Assembly (NCBI RefSeq): GCF_003116815.1
Contig: NZ_QDKQ01000053.1
Coordinates: 1-64,000, forward strand
Length of the DNA: 64,000 bases
Direction of reading: 5' to 3'
Origin: Caulobacter endophyticus
Lineage (GTDB): Bacteria; Pseudomonadota; Alphaproteobacteria; Caulobacterales; Caulobacteraceae
The notes beneath the pieces are model-generated. The model made no database searches, was not told the DNA's origin, and worked only from the letters and a program-made list of their open reading frames with translations. How positions within the stretch are numbered: the stretch's first letter is position 1; every line of letters starts with the position of its first letter. Positions 43,674 through 53,372 of the stretch are shown in pieces. A program made the translations under genes and the position numbers.

Positions 43674-44987
43674 ATGGCTGCGCCCAAGAACCCCGAGCGG
43701 TTCGGCATACTGGCGATCGAGCCCGGCGTGCGCGCCGGCCACATGTGGACCGCGCTCTACGCGGCCTTCGTCAACATCGGTCTGGCCACGACGGTCGCGG
43801 TGATGACGCCCTACGTGCTCAGCGCCAATCTCGGCGTGCCGCTCGACCGCCAGGGCTCTGTCCTGGGGATCCTCAATCTCGTCAACGAGGTGGCGCTGCT
43901 GTTCGTGTTCGGCCTGGCGGGGGCCCTGGCCGACCGGGTGGGGCGCCGCGCGGTCTACGCCATCGGCTTCCTGGCCACGGCGGCGGGCTACCTGCTGTTT
44001 CCGCTGGCCACCAACATCTGGGACCTGTCGCTCTACAAGGTGGTCTACGCCATCGGTATCGGCGCGACCACGGGCATGCTGTCGACGATCCTGGCCGACT
44101 ATGTGAAGGCCCGCGATCGGGGCAAGATCGTCGCCATGTCGGGCATCCTCAACGGCCTGGGGGTCGTGATGCTGGCCCTGGCCATCGGCAAGCTGCCATC
44201 GGTGTTCGTCGGTCAGGGCATGGACGAGAAGACCGCCGGTCAGGCCGCGCTGGCCATCGCGGCGGCCCTGTGCCTGATTTCGGCGGCCGCCATGTGGCTG
44301 GGCCTCAAGCCCGGCGTGGCGACACGCTCGGTGGAACGGGTCAAGCTCTCGACCCAACTGGGCGTCGGCGTCTCGGCGGCCAAGACCAATCCGCGCATCG
44401 TGCTGGCCTACGCTTCGGCCTTCGTGGCCCGCGGCGACCTGGCCATCGTCGGCGCCTACGCCATCGCCTGGGGCAAGAAGGCGGCGCTGGAGGACGGCGC
44501 GAGCTTGGCCGACGCCCTCGACCAGGGCCGCATCCCGTTCGTCGTCGCCCAGTCGGCGGCCCTGCTATGGCCGGTGGTCGTGGCCCTGATGATCGACAAG
44601 GCCCACCGCCTGACGGCCCTGGCCGCCTGCATGCTGCTGGGCGGGGTCGGCTATCTGGCGACGATGTTCATCGACGATCCGCTGAGCAAGGCGGCCATGC
44701 CGCTGTTCGTGCTGCTGGGCGTTGGCCAGATCAGCGCCTTCATCGGCTCCCAGGCCCTGATCGGCAAGGAAGCGCCGGAAGAGGGCAGGGGCGCCGTCAT
44801 CGGCTTCTTCAACCTGTGCGGCGCGTTCGGCATCCTGGTGCTGGGCACCCTGGGCGGCGTGCTGTTCGACGTGATCAGCCCGGCCTCGCCGTTCGTGCTG
44901 GTCGGCATCCTCAACGCCGTGGTCGGCCTTGGCTGTATCTATCTTCGCCTGAAGGAGGCCAAGTCGCCGGTGGCGCAAGAGGCCTAG
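43674..44987 (+). CDS. MFS transporter
   Basis: 437 residues from ATG 43674; CCAGGAG lies six bases upstream. About 12 membrane helices are predicted. Motif A after helix 2 is GALADRVGRRAVYAIGFLAT, and MLSTILADYVKARDRGKIVA lies between helices 4 and 5. The class is a general facilitator of organic acid/metabolite type. It follows the TonB receptor, so it is probably the inner-membrane step for the same substrate. Its end overlaps the convergent ku gene by 4 bp. Confidence 0.9.
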   Translation: MAAPKNPERFGILAIEPGVRAGHMWTALYAAFVNIGLATTVAVMTPYVLSANLGVPLDRQGSVLGILNLVNEVALLFVFGLAGALADRVGRRAVYAIGFLATAAGYLLFPLATNIWDLSLYKVVYAIGIGATTGMLSTILADYVKARDRGKIVAMSGILNGLGVVMLALAIGKLPSVFVGQGMDEKTAGQAALAIAAALCLISAAAMWLGLKPGVATRSVERVKLSTQLGVGVSAAKTNPRIVLAYASAFVARGDLAIVGAYAIAWGKKAALEDGASLADALDQGRIPFVVAQSAALLWPVVVALMIDKAHRLTALAACMLLGGVGYLATMFIDDPLSKAAMPLFVLLGVGQISAFIGSQALIGKEAPEEGRGAVIGFFNLCGAFGILVLGTLGGVLFDVISPASPFVLVGILNAVVGLGCIYLRLKEAKSPVAQEA

Positions 44988-45835
44988 GAGGCCTTCTTCG
45001 TCTTGGCGGAGGCGGCCTTCTTCGGGGCCGCCTTCTTCGCTGGGGATTTGGTCGTGGAGGCCTTGCCGCCGAGGCTCTTGCGCAGGGCCTCCATCAGGTC
45101 GACCACGTTGGTGTCCTCGGGCGGGGCGGCGGCGACCTTGGTCTTGCCGCCCTTTTCCTTGCGCTTGATCAGGTCGCGCAGCGCTTCCTCGTAGCGGTCC
45201 TTGAAGTCCTTCGGCTCGAACGGGCCGTCCTGCTGCTCGATGATCTTGCGGGCGATGGCGATCATCGCCGGATCGGCCTTCCTGGCCGGAATGTCGTCGA
45301 ACAGGTCGGCCGGATCGCGCACCTCGTCGAACGACCGCAGCGAATAGGCCACCAGCCCCTTGCCGCGCGGCTCGATGGCCAGCAGGCGCTCGCGCGTGTG
45401 CATGACGACCCGGCCCAGCGCGATGCGCTTGGCGCCGGCCATGGCGTCGCGGATCACGCTATAGGCCTCGACCGCCAGCTTGCCGTCGGGGACCAGGAAA
45501 TACGGATTGTCCCAGTAGAGGCGATCGATGTCGGCCACGTCGACGAAGCGCTCGATGTCGATCGTGCGGGTGCTCTCCAGCCGCACGCTCTCGATCTCCT
45601 CTGGCGTGACGATGACGTAGCGATCCTTCTCGACCTCGTAGCCCTTGACCAGGTCCGAACGCTCGACAGGGCCGAGGTCCGGATCCGTGGCGACCATCCG
45701 GATGCGGTTGTGAGTCTTGGGGTGCAACAGGTTGAACCGCACCTCGCCGCCGGGATTGGTCGCTGTGTAGAGCGCCACCGGGCAGGTGACGAGCGAGAGC
45801 CGCAGATGGCCCTGCCAGGTGGGACGTGGGGCCAT
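44984..45835 (-). CDS. ku: Bacterial Ku DNA end-binding protein
   Basis: 283 residues. The Ku core (about 1-225) is clear: LRLSLVTCPVALYTATN, FNLLHPKTHNRIRMV, KGYEVEKDRYVIVTPEEIES, IDIERFVDVADIDRLYWDNP and HTRERLLAIEPRGKGLVAYS. A Lys/Ala-rich tail (KKAAPKKAASAKTKKAS) follows, as in Ku proteins that contact DNA and ligase. It binds double-strand ends for end joining with LigD. No ligD is in the window. It is the last gene of the minus-strand trehalose cluster, 13 bp after otsA, and overlaps the convergent MFS gene by 4 bp. Confidence 0.95.
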   Translation of the reverse strand: MAPRPTWQGHLRLSLVTCPVALYTATNPGGEVRFNLLHPKTHNRIRMVATDPDLGPVERSDLVKGYEVEKDRYVIVTPEEIESVRLESTRTIDIERFVDVADIDRLYWDNPYFLVPDGKLAVEAYSVIRDAMAGAKRIALGRVVMHTRERLLAIEPRGKGLVAYSLRSFDEVRDPADLFDDIPARKADPAMIAIARKIIEQQDGPFEPKDFKDRYEEALRDLIKRKEKGGKTKVAAAPPEDTNVVDLMEALRKSLGGKASTTKSPAKKAAPKKAASAKTKKAS

Positions 45836-45848
45836 CTGCGTGTCGCTC

Positions 45849-47306
45849 CTACTTCTTGGCCCCGGCGAGCACCTTCTTCACCGTGGTCACGGCTGGCTCG
45901 TCCGGGCTCTCGGTGTTGGCCGCCTGGACCGTGGGATCGCCCTTCAGGGCGGCCACGAAGTCGTCGCGCCAGGCGGTGACGTCCTGACGGGTGACGTTGT
46001 CCATCAGATCCTCCCAGCGCCGCTTGCGCTCGCCTTCGTCCATGGCGAGCGCCTGGGCCAGCGCGTCCGAGATCTCCTCGGGGCTGTTGGGATTGATGAT
46101 CAGCGCCTCCTTCATCTGGCGCGCGGCGCCGGCGAAGCGCGACAGGATCAGCACGCCCGGGTCCTCGGGATTCTGCGAGGCCACGTATTCCTTGGCCACC
46201 AGGTTCATGCCGTCGCGCAGGGGCGTGACCAGCGCCGCCTTGGCCGCGCGATACACCCCCGCCAGCTCGTCGCGCCGATAGGAGCGGTTGAGATAGCGGA
46301 TCGGCGTGAAGTCCATCTCGGCATAGGCGCCGTTGATGCGGCCGATCAGGCCGTCCAGCCGGTGGCGGATGTCCTGGTAGGCCTCGACCTCGTCGCGCGA
46401 CAGCGGGGCGATCTGCAGCAGCATCACCTCGCGCCGGGCGTCTTCGTGGTCATGCAGGAACCGCTCGAAACCGAGCAGACGTTCTTCCAGGCCCTTGGAG
46501 TAGTCGAGGCGATCCACGCCCACGACCATCTTGCGGAACACGCTGTGCGCCGCCATCCGGTCGTAGACCCGCATGGCGCGCGGGCTCTTGGTGATCCGCG
46601 CGAAGTCGTCGGCGTCGATGCCGATCGGGAAGGCCCCGGCCTCGGTGATCTGGCCAAAGGCGCGCAGGCGGCCGTCCTCGGTTTTCTCGCCGCCGACCTC
46701 GTTGAGCACGTAGCCCTCGAAGGCCTGCAGGCTTTCTTCCGTCTGGAAGCCCACGACGTCGTAGTGGAAAAGCGCCTCCACCAGCGGCCGGTGGCGGGGC
46801 AGGGTGACCACCAGCTGGTGGGCCGGCCAGGGGATGTGCAGGAAGAAGCCGATGCGGTTGGTCACGCCCAGCCGCCGCAGTTCCCGCGCCATCGGGATCA
46901 GGTGGTAGTCGTGCACCCAGATGATGTCGTCCGGCTCGATCAGCGGGCGCAGGGTCTCGGCGAAGCGCTTGTTGACGCGGTCATAGCCCTCGCCGAACGA
47001 GCGGTCGTAGGCGGTCAGGTCCACGCGATAGTGGAACAGCGGCCACAGCGTCTTGTTGGCGTAGCCGTTGTAATACTCCTGGTAGTCGCCTTCCTCGAGG
47101 TCGACCGTGGCGACGGTCACGCCCTCGATGCGCTGCATGTTCAACTGGCCGGTGAACTCCGGCGTAGTCTTGCCGCTCCAGCCGAACCAGATGCCGGAAT
47201 ATTCGCGCAGCGCCGCGGCCAGGGCCATGGCCAGGCCGCCGACGCTTTCCTCGCCCTTGCCGGACGGCGGATTGACGCGGTTCGAAACGACGATCAGGCG
47301 GCTCAT
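45849..47306 (-). CDS. otsA: Trehalose-6-phosphate synthase
   Basis: 485 residues. The GT20 motifs are visible: SRLIVVSNRVNPP at the start, WVHDYHLIPMARELRRLGV, RIGFFLHIPWP, VVGVDRLDYSKGLEERLLGF and TPLRDGMNLVAKEYVASQ. It makes trehalose-6-phosphate from UDP-glucose and glucose-6-phosphate in the cytoplasm. The start overlaps the otsB stop by 4 bp (ATGA), so the pair is coupled in the order otsB-otsA. Confidence 0.96.
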   Translation of the reverse strand: MSRLIVVSNRVNPPSGKGEESVGGLAMALAAALREYSGIWFGWSGKTTPEFTGQLNMQRIEGVTVATVDLEEGDYQEYYNGYANKTLWPLFHYRVDLTAYDRSFGEGYDRVNKRFAETLRPLIEPDDIIWVHDYHLIPMARELRRLGVTNRIGFFLHIPWPAHQLVVTLPRHRPLVEALFHYDVVGFQTEESLQAFEGYVLNEVGGEKTEDGRLRAFGQITEAGAFPIGIDADDFARITKSPRAMRVYDRMAAHSVFRKMVVGVDRLDYSKGLEERLLGFERFLHDHEDARREVMLLQIAPLSRDEVEAYQDIRHRLDGLIGRINGAYAEMDFTPIRYLNRSYRRDELAGVYRAAKAALVTPLRDGMNLVAKEYVASQNPEDPGVLILSRFAGAARQMKEALIINPNSPEEISDALAQALAMDEGERKRRWEDLMDNVTRQDVTAWRDDFVAALKGDPTVQAANTESPDEPAVTTVKKVLAGAKK

Positions 47307-48082
47307 CGGGCGGCCTCCTGGGCGACCGCGTCCAGCCAGGCGTGAACGGCCTCCGGACCGTCGAGGCGATAGCTGGCGGCGGTGGGGCGCTCGGGACCGA
47401 CCAGCACGCCGTAGCCGCCCAGGCGACGGGCGGCCTCGAAGCCGTCCTCGTCGGTCAGGTCATCGCCGATGAAGATCGGCAGCGCGCCGTCGAAGGCCGG
47501 CTCGCGCAGCAGGGCGGCGACGGACGAGCCCTTGTCCTGGCCCGGCGTGCGCAGTTCGGCGACCATGTCGCCCAGTTGCAGGACGAGGCCAGTCTGGCGC
47601 TTCAGGCGCTCGGCCGCCTCGATGACCGCGTCGGCGGCCGACGGCGTGTTGCGGTAGTGCAGGCCGACGCTCAGGTGCTTGTCCTCGAAGATCAGGCCGC
47701 GATCGCAGCGGGCCAGGTCGGCCAGCACGTCGCGGGCTTCAGCGAGGCCCTCGTGCGGCTGCGCGCGGAACACGCCCTCGGGGGTGCGGCGCTCCAGGCC
47801 ATGGACGCCGGCCATGTAGGCCAGGCTGTTTGCCCCCAGGATGCGGGAAAGATCATCCAGCGAACGGCCGCTGATCACGGCCACGCGGTCGTCGAAAGCT
47901 TCGCGCAGGCGCGCGATCAGCGCCGCGCGGGCGGCGTCCGGACCCACGTCGTCCGGACGGGGCATGATCGGCGCTAGGGTCCCGTCGAGGTCGAGGAACA
48001 GCGCCGAATTGGCAGGAATACTGGTGGGCGGCGACGGAAGATCCGACGACGCAAGCCGAGCGGCAGACCCGTACGTGGTCAT
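47303..48082 (-). CDS. otsB: Trehalose-6-phosphate phosphatase
   Basis: 259 residues. The HAD motif I is FLDLDGTLAPIMPRPD, with both catalytic Asp residues. Motif II is AVISGRSLDD, then LRTPGQDKGSSVAALLREPA supplies the conserved Lys and IFIGDDLTDEDGFEAARR is motif III/IV. It removes the phosphate from trehalose-6-phosphate to give trehalose. It lies 133 bp downstream of the GH15 gene and couples to otsA. Confidence 0.95.
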   Translation of the reverse strand: MTTYGSAARLASSDLPSPPTSIPANSALFLDLDGTLAPIMPRPDDVGPDAARAALIARLREAFDDRVAVISGRSLDDLSRILGANSLAYMAGVHGLERRTPEGVFRAQPHEGLAEARDVLADLARCDRGLIFEDKHLSVGLHYRNTPSAADAVIEAAERLKRQTGLVLQLGDMVAELRTPGQDKGSSVAALLREPAFDGALPIFIGDDLTDEDGFEAARRLGGYGVLVGPERPTAASYRLDGPEAVHAWLDAVAQEAAR

Positions 48083-48215
48083 GCAGTTAGGCCCCTTTCA
48101 CTATGGAACTCAGCCGCCAACAACGCCCCGACGCCAGGTTCGATCCGCCTGACGTGGCGCTCGGGGGGTCACGTTTGACTGACCAAAACGTGAGGGCGAA
48201 GGGGTTGACCTAGCT

Positions 48216-50012
48216 TCAGCGTACCGAAGTCCAGGGCCTGCTGAGCAGCGCCGCGCAATTGATCAGACCAACCAACGAATAGGTCTGCGGGTAGTTGCCC
48301 CACAGCTCCCCGTCCTCGAAGCCGATGTCCTCCGACAGCAGCCCGGCCGAGGTGCGGCGGTCGAGCATTTCCTGGAACAGGGCCCGGGCTTCCTCGACGC
48401 GGCCCTCCAGGTAAAGCGCCTCGACTAGCCAGAAGGTGCAGATGTTGAAGGCCGTCTGCGGCGTGCCGAAATCGTCGGGCAGGGCGTAGCGCAGCAGGTA
48501 GGATCCCTTGCGCAGGCCAGCCTCGATCGCCGCCACCGTGGCCTTGTTGCGCGGGTCGTCGGCGGCGATGAAGCGCAGATCGACGAGCTGCAGCAGGCTG
48601 GCGTCCAGCTCCTCGCCGCCGAAAGTGGCGGCGAACCGGCCCAGCGTCTCGTTCCAGGCATGGGTGTCGATGGCTTCGCGCACCTTGGCCGCGCGGTCGT
48701 TCCAGAACTGGGCGCGGTCGGCCAGGCCCAGCTTCTCGGCGACATTGCCCAGGCGGTCGCATGCGGCCCAGCACATCACCGAAGAGTAGGTGTGAACATT
48801 GGCCCGGCCGCGGAACTCCCACAGGCTGGCGTCGGGCTGGTCATGCAGTTGGAAGGCCCGCTCGCCCACCGGCTCAAGGGCCTTGAAGTCCTCGATCGTG
48901 CCCGGCCGCAGCAGCCGCTCGTCGAAGAAGGCCTGGGTCGAGGACAGGATGATCTGGCCGTAGACGTCGTGCTGCTGGTGCTCGAAGGCCTGATTGCCGA
49001 TCCGCACCGGCCCCATGCCGCGATAGCCGGGCAGGTCAGGCGCGAAACGTTCGATCAGGGCCGGCTCATAGCCCACCCCGAACAGCGGCTGGATGTGGCC
49101 GCCGGCCGCCCGGTCGACGATGTTGCGCAGGTAGGAGAGGTAGTTCTCCAGGATGTCGGCCGCGCCCAGCCGGTTCAGCGCCTGGACCACATAGTAGGCG
49201 TCGCGTAGCCAGCAGTACCGATAGTCCCAGTTGCGGCCGCTGTTGGCGTGTTCGGGGATCGAGGTGGTCATGGCCGCCACGATCGCTCCGGTCTCCTCGT
49301 GCATGCAGAGCTTCAGGGTGATGGCCGCGCGGATCACCGCCGACTGCCAGTCCAGCGGCACTGCCAGGCCCCGCACCCAGTTCAGCCAATAGTCCTCGGT
49401 CTGCTGCAGCATCCGCGTGCAGGTGGCCCCGACGTCGGCGTCGAAGCCCTCGTCGGCGCCCAGGAACATCGCCAGGGTCCGCTCAACGCGGAAAGTGCGT
49501 TCTTCCAGAATGTGGGAGACCGGGCAATCGGTGGTCAGCCGCAGCGTCATGTCCGAGCACAGGTAGCGGATGTGGTTGGAGCCGTTGGTGTGCTCGGCCA
49601 GGCGCGCGCCCCAGTTGGCGGTCGGGCGCAGGCGGATGGTGGCGCGGCACACGCCGCTGATCGGCCGCACCAGGCGGATGAAGGCGGTGGGGCGATAGAT
49701 GCGGCCGAACTGCTGGAAGCGGGGGGCGAAGTCGATGATCTCCAGGCTCGCGCCGTCGGCGTCGGTGACCACGGTGCGCAGGATCGGGGTGTTGCGCAGG
49801 TAGGCCTGCTCGATCTTCACCGCCCCGTCCACAACCACGTCCCACAGGCCCTTGCCGCCCTCGAACGGCGGCTCGAGGCCCCCCAGCAGGGTGCTGAACA
49901 CCGGATCGGAGTCGATGCGGGGCATGCACCCCCACACGAAACGGCCGTCGCGGTCGATGAGGGCGCTGACCGAGCAGTTGCCGATCGGAAACAGGTCGAG
50001 GTTCTGGGGCAT
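48216..50012 (-). CDS. Glycoside hydrolase family 15 enzyme (glucoamylase/trehalase-like)
   Basis: 598 residues. The N-terminal super-sandwich domain opens with LDLFPIGNCSVSALIDRDGR, and the catalytic (alpha/alpha)6 barrel has the typical NWDYRYCWLRDAYYVVQALN, QHDVYGQIILSSTQAFFDE, DASLWEFRG with the likely acid Glu, and SLVGLINCAALLS near the end. GH15 proteins of this architecture act as glucoamylases, trehalases or glucodextranases. Its place beside otsAB and an amylo-1,6-glucosidase-like gene suggests turnover of alpha-glucans or trehalose. Confidence 0.92.
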   Translation of the reverse strand: MPQNLDLFPIGNCSVSALIDRDGRFVWGCMPRIDSDPVFSTLLGGLEPPFEGGKGLWDVVVDGAVKIEQAYLRNTPILRTVVTDADGASLEIIDFAPRFQQFGRIYRPTAFIRLVRPISGVCRATIRLRPTANWGARLAEHTNGSNHIRYLCSDMTLRLTTDCPVSHILEERTFRVERTLAMFLGADEGFDADVGATCTRMLQQTEDYWLNWVRGLAVPLDWQSAVIRAAITLKLCMHEETGAIVAAMTTSIPEHANSGRNWDYRYCWLRDAYYVVQALNRLGAADILENYLSYLRNIVDRAAGGHIQPLFGVGYEPALIERFAPDLPGYRGMGPVRIGNQAFEHQQHDVYGQIILSSTQAFFDERLLRPGTIEDFKALEPVGERAFQLHDQPDASLWEFRGRANVHTYSSVMCWAACDRLGNVAEKLGLADRAQFWNDRAAKVREAIDTHAWNETLGRFAATFGGEELDASLLQLVDLRFIAADDPRNKATVAAIEAGLRKGSYLLRYALPDDFGTPQTAFNICTFWLVEALYLEGRVEEARALFQEMLDRRTSAGLLSEDIGFEDGELWGNYPQTYSLVGLINCAALLSRPWTSVR

Positions 50013-50041
50013 GGCTTTTGTTCTTCTTGGAATTTTCGGGA

Positions 50042-52195
50042 TCAGCAGCGGGTCAGGATCGGCACCGTCGAGCGTCGTCCGCCCTGTACGGTGACGTGCC
50101 GGCCGACATGCTCGAAGGCCAGGTCCGTCAGGCGATCGCCGACGCCCAGGTTCTCGATCGACAGGCTGTCGATGCCGATCGGCAGGCGCGGCTCCTGGAT
50201 GCGGATCTCGCCCGCCCAGCCGTCGACCGTGATGCCCAGGCAGGCTTGTAGCATCATGAAGGCCGAGCCTGCGGCCCAGGCCTGGGGCAGGCAGGCGACC
50301 GGATAGGCCACCGGCGGCTCGCCCGGCTGGCGAGGGAAGCCGCAGAACAGCTCCGGCAGCCGCATCTCGTAGTGGGCTGCGGTCTCGAACAGGCCCGAGG
50401 TCATCCGAACCACGCCGTCGCGATGGCCGTAGCGGGCCAGGCCCATGGCGCAGATGGCGGTGTCGTGCGGCCAGACCGAGCCGTTGTGATAGCTCATCGG
50501 ATTGAAGCGCGGCTCGCCCTCGGCCAGGGTCCGTACGCCAAAGCCGTTGTTGAACGCCGCCGACAGCAGGGTCTCGGCCACCTTGGCCGCGCGCTCGGGC
50601 GAGGGCAGGCCGCAGAACAGCAGGTGGCCCGGATTGGAGCCGCGCACGCGGCAGGGCTTGCCGTGGCCGTCGACGGCCATGGCGTAGAAGCCCTTGTCCT
50701 CCATCCAGAACCGCTCTTCGACCATGGTCCGCAGGTGCTCGGCCTTGGCGCTCCAGCGCTCGGCGTTTTCGGTTTCGCCGCGCCGGCGGGCCAGATCGGC
50801 CATGCCCTTGAAGGCGGCGAAGGCGTAGCCCTGCACCTCGACCACGGCGATGGGGCCGTCAGGGAACTTGCCGTCGGCGTGGAAGACGCTGTCCTCGCTG
50901 TCCTTCCAGTTCTGGTTGGAAAGGCCGGTGTCGGCGCCGCGGGCGTAGTCGATCAAGCCGTCGCCGTCGCTGTCGCCGAACTGTTCGATCCAGGCCACGG
51001 CCGCCTGCAGCGCGTCCCACAGGCCGTCGATGAAGGCCAGATCACCGGTGCGCTCGGCATAGGCGCAGGCCAGGGCCACGAACAGCGGCGTGGTGTCGAC
51101 CCCGCCGTAGTAGCGCCCGAACGGCAGCTCGCCGAGCCTCGTCATCTCGCCCTTGCGGGTCTCGTGCATGATCTTGCCGGGCGCGCTGTCGCGGAAGGCG
51201 CTGACCTCCTCGGCCTGATGTTCCGCCAGATAGGCAAGCACGCCCTTGGCCAGCCGGGGCTCGATCCAAAGCACCTGCCAGGCCGTGATGATCGCGTCGC
51301 GTCCGAACGGCGTCGAGAACCAGGGAATGCCGGCATAGGGGTAGGGGCCGGTCTCGAATTCGGTCGTCAGCAAGGCCAGGTCCGCCCGCGATTTCTCCAG
51401 CCAGTCGTTGAACAGGCGGCCCGAACTCTTGAGGCGCGCCCCGCGCCGACGGCGGCCGCGCATGTCCAGGCGCGCGCGGGCCGCGGCGGCCCGCCAGCGT
51501 TCGCGGGTCGGCGGATGGTCGGGAACGGGGCCCACCTCCAGATAGAGATCGAAGTGGCTGTCGGGCGTCAGCATGAACATGAACTCGGCCCGCTGCGGGG
51601 TCAGCCGTCCGGGCGGTTCGGAAAAGGCGATCACGCTGTCGCGGCGCAGCTCGTCCAGGCCCTGATAGGCGAAGTGGACGGAGCGGCCGTTCAGTTCGGC
51701 CGGCAGCACCCGGCCCCTGGCCTTCCGCTTGGAGCCGCGCACCTCGAACATGTCGTGAAAGTCGGCGTCGTACTCCAGGGCCACCGGCAGGATGACCATG
51801 TCGCGGCTGTAGTTTACGAACCGCAGGCGCTCGTACAGCCGCTCGGACCACAGGAACCGCTTGCGCTCCACATGGATCGCGCCGTGCGGGGCCGAAGCGC
51901 CGCCGAGTGAAGGCAGGGTCTGGTTGGTCGAGTGCGAGGTGAAGAAGACGTTGTCCTGCGAGACGCTGGCGCTCAGCAGGGCTGGCGGCCGTCCGCCGAT
52001 CAGCAGTCGCAGCCGCGACAGCAGCCGCGTGTCGTCGTGAAAGAGGCCGTCGGCGGCCCCCAGCACGTCGCCGAAGGCGTCGGCCACCAGGAAGGTGTCG
52101 CGATCCTTGAGAGCGAACAGCCGGTAGGGCACGCGCGGTTCGCCGGTCTCGCCATGCTCGCCCGCCGTCACCGGGGTCGGCGCCAGATCGTCCAT
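50042..52195 (-). CDS. Amylo-alpha-1,6-glucosidase-type glycogen debranching enzyme
   Basis: 717 residues. The N-terminal domain of bacterial/archaeal debranching enzymes is visible (FALKDRDTFLVADAFGDVLG, GLFHDDTRLLSRLRLLIGGR), and the C-terminal catalytic (alpha/alpha)6 domain contains YAGIPWFSTPFGRDAIITAW, GYAFAAFKGMADLARRRGE and YHNGSVWPHDTAICAMGLAR. It is expected to remove alpha-1,6-linked branches. It is transcribed with the downstream GH15 gene (29-bp gap) and the glycosyltransferase gene upstream (112-bp gap). Confidence 0.92.
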   Translation of the reverse strand: MDDLAPTPVTAGEHGETGEPRVPYRLFALKDRDTFLVADAFGDVLGAADGLFHDDTRLLSRLRLLIGGRPPALLSASVSQDNVFFTSHSTNQTLPSLGGASAPHGAIHVERKRFLWSERLYERLRFVNYSRDMVILPVALEYDADFHDMFEVRGSKRKARGRVLPAELNGRSVHFAYQGLDELRRDSVIAFSEPPGRLTPQRAEFMFMLTPDSHFDLYLEVGPVPDHPPTRERWRAAAARARLDMRGRRRRGARLKSSGRLFNDWLEKSRADLALLTTEFETGPYPYAGIPWFSTPFGRDAIITAWQVLWIEPRLAKGVLAYLAEHQAEEVSAFRDSAPGKIMHETRKGEMTRLGELPFGRYYGGVDTTPLFVALACAYAERTGDLAFIDGLWDALQAAVAWIEQFGDSDGDGLIDYARGADTGLSNQNWKDSEDSVFHADGKFPDGPIAVVEVQGYAFAAFKGMADLARRRGETENAERWSAKAEHLRTMVEERFWMEDKGFYAMAVDGHGKPCRVRGSNPGHLLFCGLPSPERAAKVAETLLSAAFNNGFGVRTLAEGEPRFNPMSYHNGSVWPHDTAICAMGLARYGHRDGVVRMTSGLFETAAHYEMRLPELFCGFPRQPGEPPVAYPVACLPQAWAAGSAFMMLQACLGITVDGWAGEIRIQEPRLPIGIDSLSIENLGVGDRLTDLAFEHVGRHVTVQGGRRSTVPILTRC

Positions 52196-52307
52196 CTCGT
52201 TGCCCCTTGTCTAAACGCGATCAGCGGCCGCGCCGGGGAGGGCGCGGTCGCTGAACTTGAAAGCTACAATGCGGCCTCAACCCGGCGGGGCTGGGCCGCC
52301 TTTAAGG

Positions 52308-53372
52308 TCATGCGCTCTGGGCGAGCGTCAGGCGCGGCGGCTGGGCCGCCTTGTCCAGGCGCGCATAGATATCCTCGTACCGGCGAGCCATGGCGTGGGC
52401 CGAGAACCGGGTCTCGAAGCGCTCGCGCACTGTCTGGCGCGACAGGTCGGGCAAGCGGCGCAGGGCCGCGACTGCCTCGTCCTCGTCGTCGACGATGAAG
52501 CCCGTGACGCCTTCCTCGATCACTTCCGGCACCGATCCCCATTGGTAGGCGATAACCGGCGTGCCGCAGGCCATGGCCTCGATCATCACCAGGCCGAACG
52601 GTTCGGGCCAGGCGATGGGGAAGAGCAGGGCGTCCGCACCGCCCAGGAAGGCCGACTTCTCGGCGTCGCCGATCTCGCCAACGAACTCGACCAGCGGATG
52701 GTCCAGCAGAGGCTCGACGACGGTGTGGAAATATTCCCGGTCGGCGGCGTCCACCTTGGCGGCGATCTTCAGCCGGCGACCCAGGCGCTTGGCGATGGCG
52801 ATCGCCCGCTCGGGACCTTTCTCCGGCGAGATCCGCCCGAGGAAAGCCAGGTAACCCTCGGATTTCGGGTGATATTCGTAGATCTCCGCGCACATGCCGT
52901 GCAGCACCGTGCCGGCCCAGTTGGCGAAGGGCAGGGGCAGGCGCTGGCTATCGGAAATCGACACCAGCGGGAACTGCGGCCAGCGCCGGTAGACCCCAGG
53001 CAGGTCCTTCAGATCGAGGCGCCCGTGCAGGGTGGTCAGGGTCTTCTCCGCCATGTTCTCGAACAGCGGGAAGTGGATCATGTCGGTGTGGAAGTGGATG
53101 ACGTCGAATTCGTCGGCGCGCCGGCGAACCTCGGCCAGCATGGCGATGTGGGCGGCGAGGTCGGACTTGAGGGGAGCGGGATCGAGGCGAATGGCCTGGT
53201 CGCGGACGACCACGAGGTCGGCCTTGGTGCGGGCTTCGGCGGAAGCGAACAGGGTGACCTCATGGCCGAGGTCGACAAGCGCGTCCGTCAGGTGCGCGAC
53301 CACCCTCTCGGTGCCTCCGTAGAACCGCGGCGGCACGGCTTCATACAGGGGCGGAACCTGGGCGATTCTCAT
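52308..53372 (-). CDS. Glycosyltransferase family 4
   Basis: 354 residues from ATG 53372; the open frame extends six codons to a TTG. The GT-B fold is seen: MRIAQVPPLYEAVPPRFYGG then TERVVAHLTDALVDLGHEVT at the N-terminus, and YLAFLGRISPEKGPERAI, EFVGEIGDAEKSAFLGGADA, LLFPIAWPEPFGLVMIEAMA and CGTPVIAYQWGSVPEVIEEG in the C-terminal donor half, including the EX7E motif in EPFGLVMIE. It transfers a sugar from a nucleotide donor; the acceptor is not known. It heads the alpha-glucan/trehalose cluster. Confidence 0.92.
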   Translation of the reverse strand: MRIAQVPPLYEAVPPRFYGGTERVVAHLTDALVDLGHEVTLFASAEARTKADLVVVRDQAIRLDPAPLKSDLAAHIAMLAEVRRRADEFDVIHFHTDMIHFPLFENMAEKTLTTLHGRLDLKDLPGVYRRWPQFPLVSISDSQRLPLPFANWAGTVLHGMCAEIYEYHPKSEGYLAFLGRISPEKGPERAIAIAKRLGRRLKIAAKVDAADREYFHTVVEPLLDHPLVEFVGEIGDAEKSAFLGGADALLFPIAWPEPFGLVMIEAMACGTPVIAYQWGSVPEVIEEGVTGFIVDDEDEAVAALRRLPDLSRQTVRERFETRFSAHAMARRYEDIYARLDKAAQPPRLTLAQSA

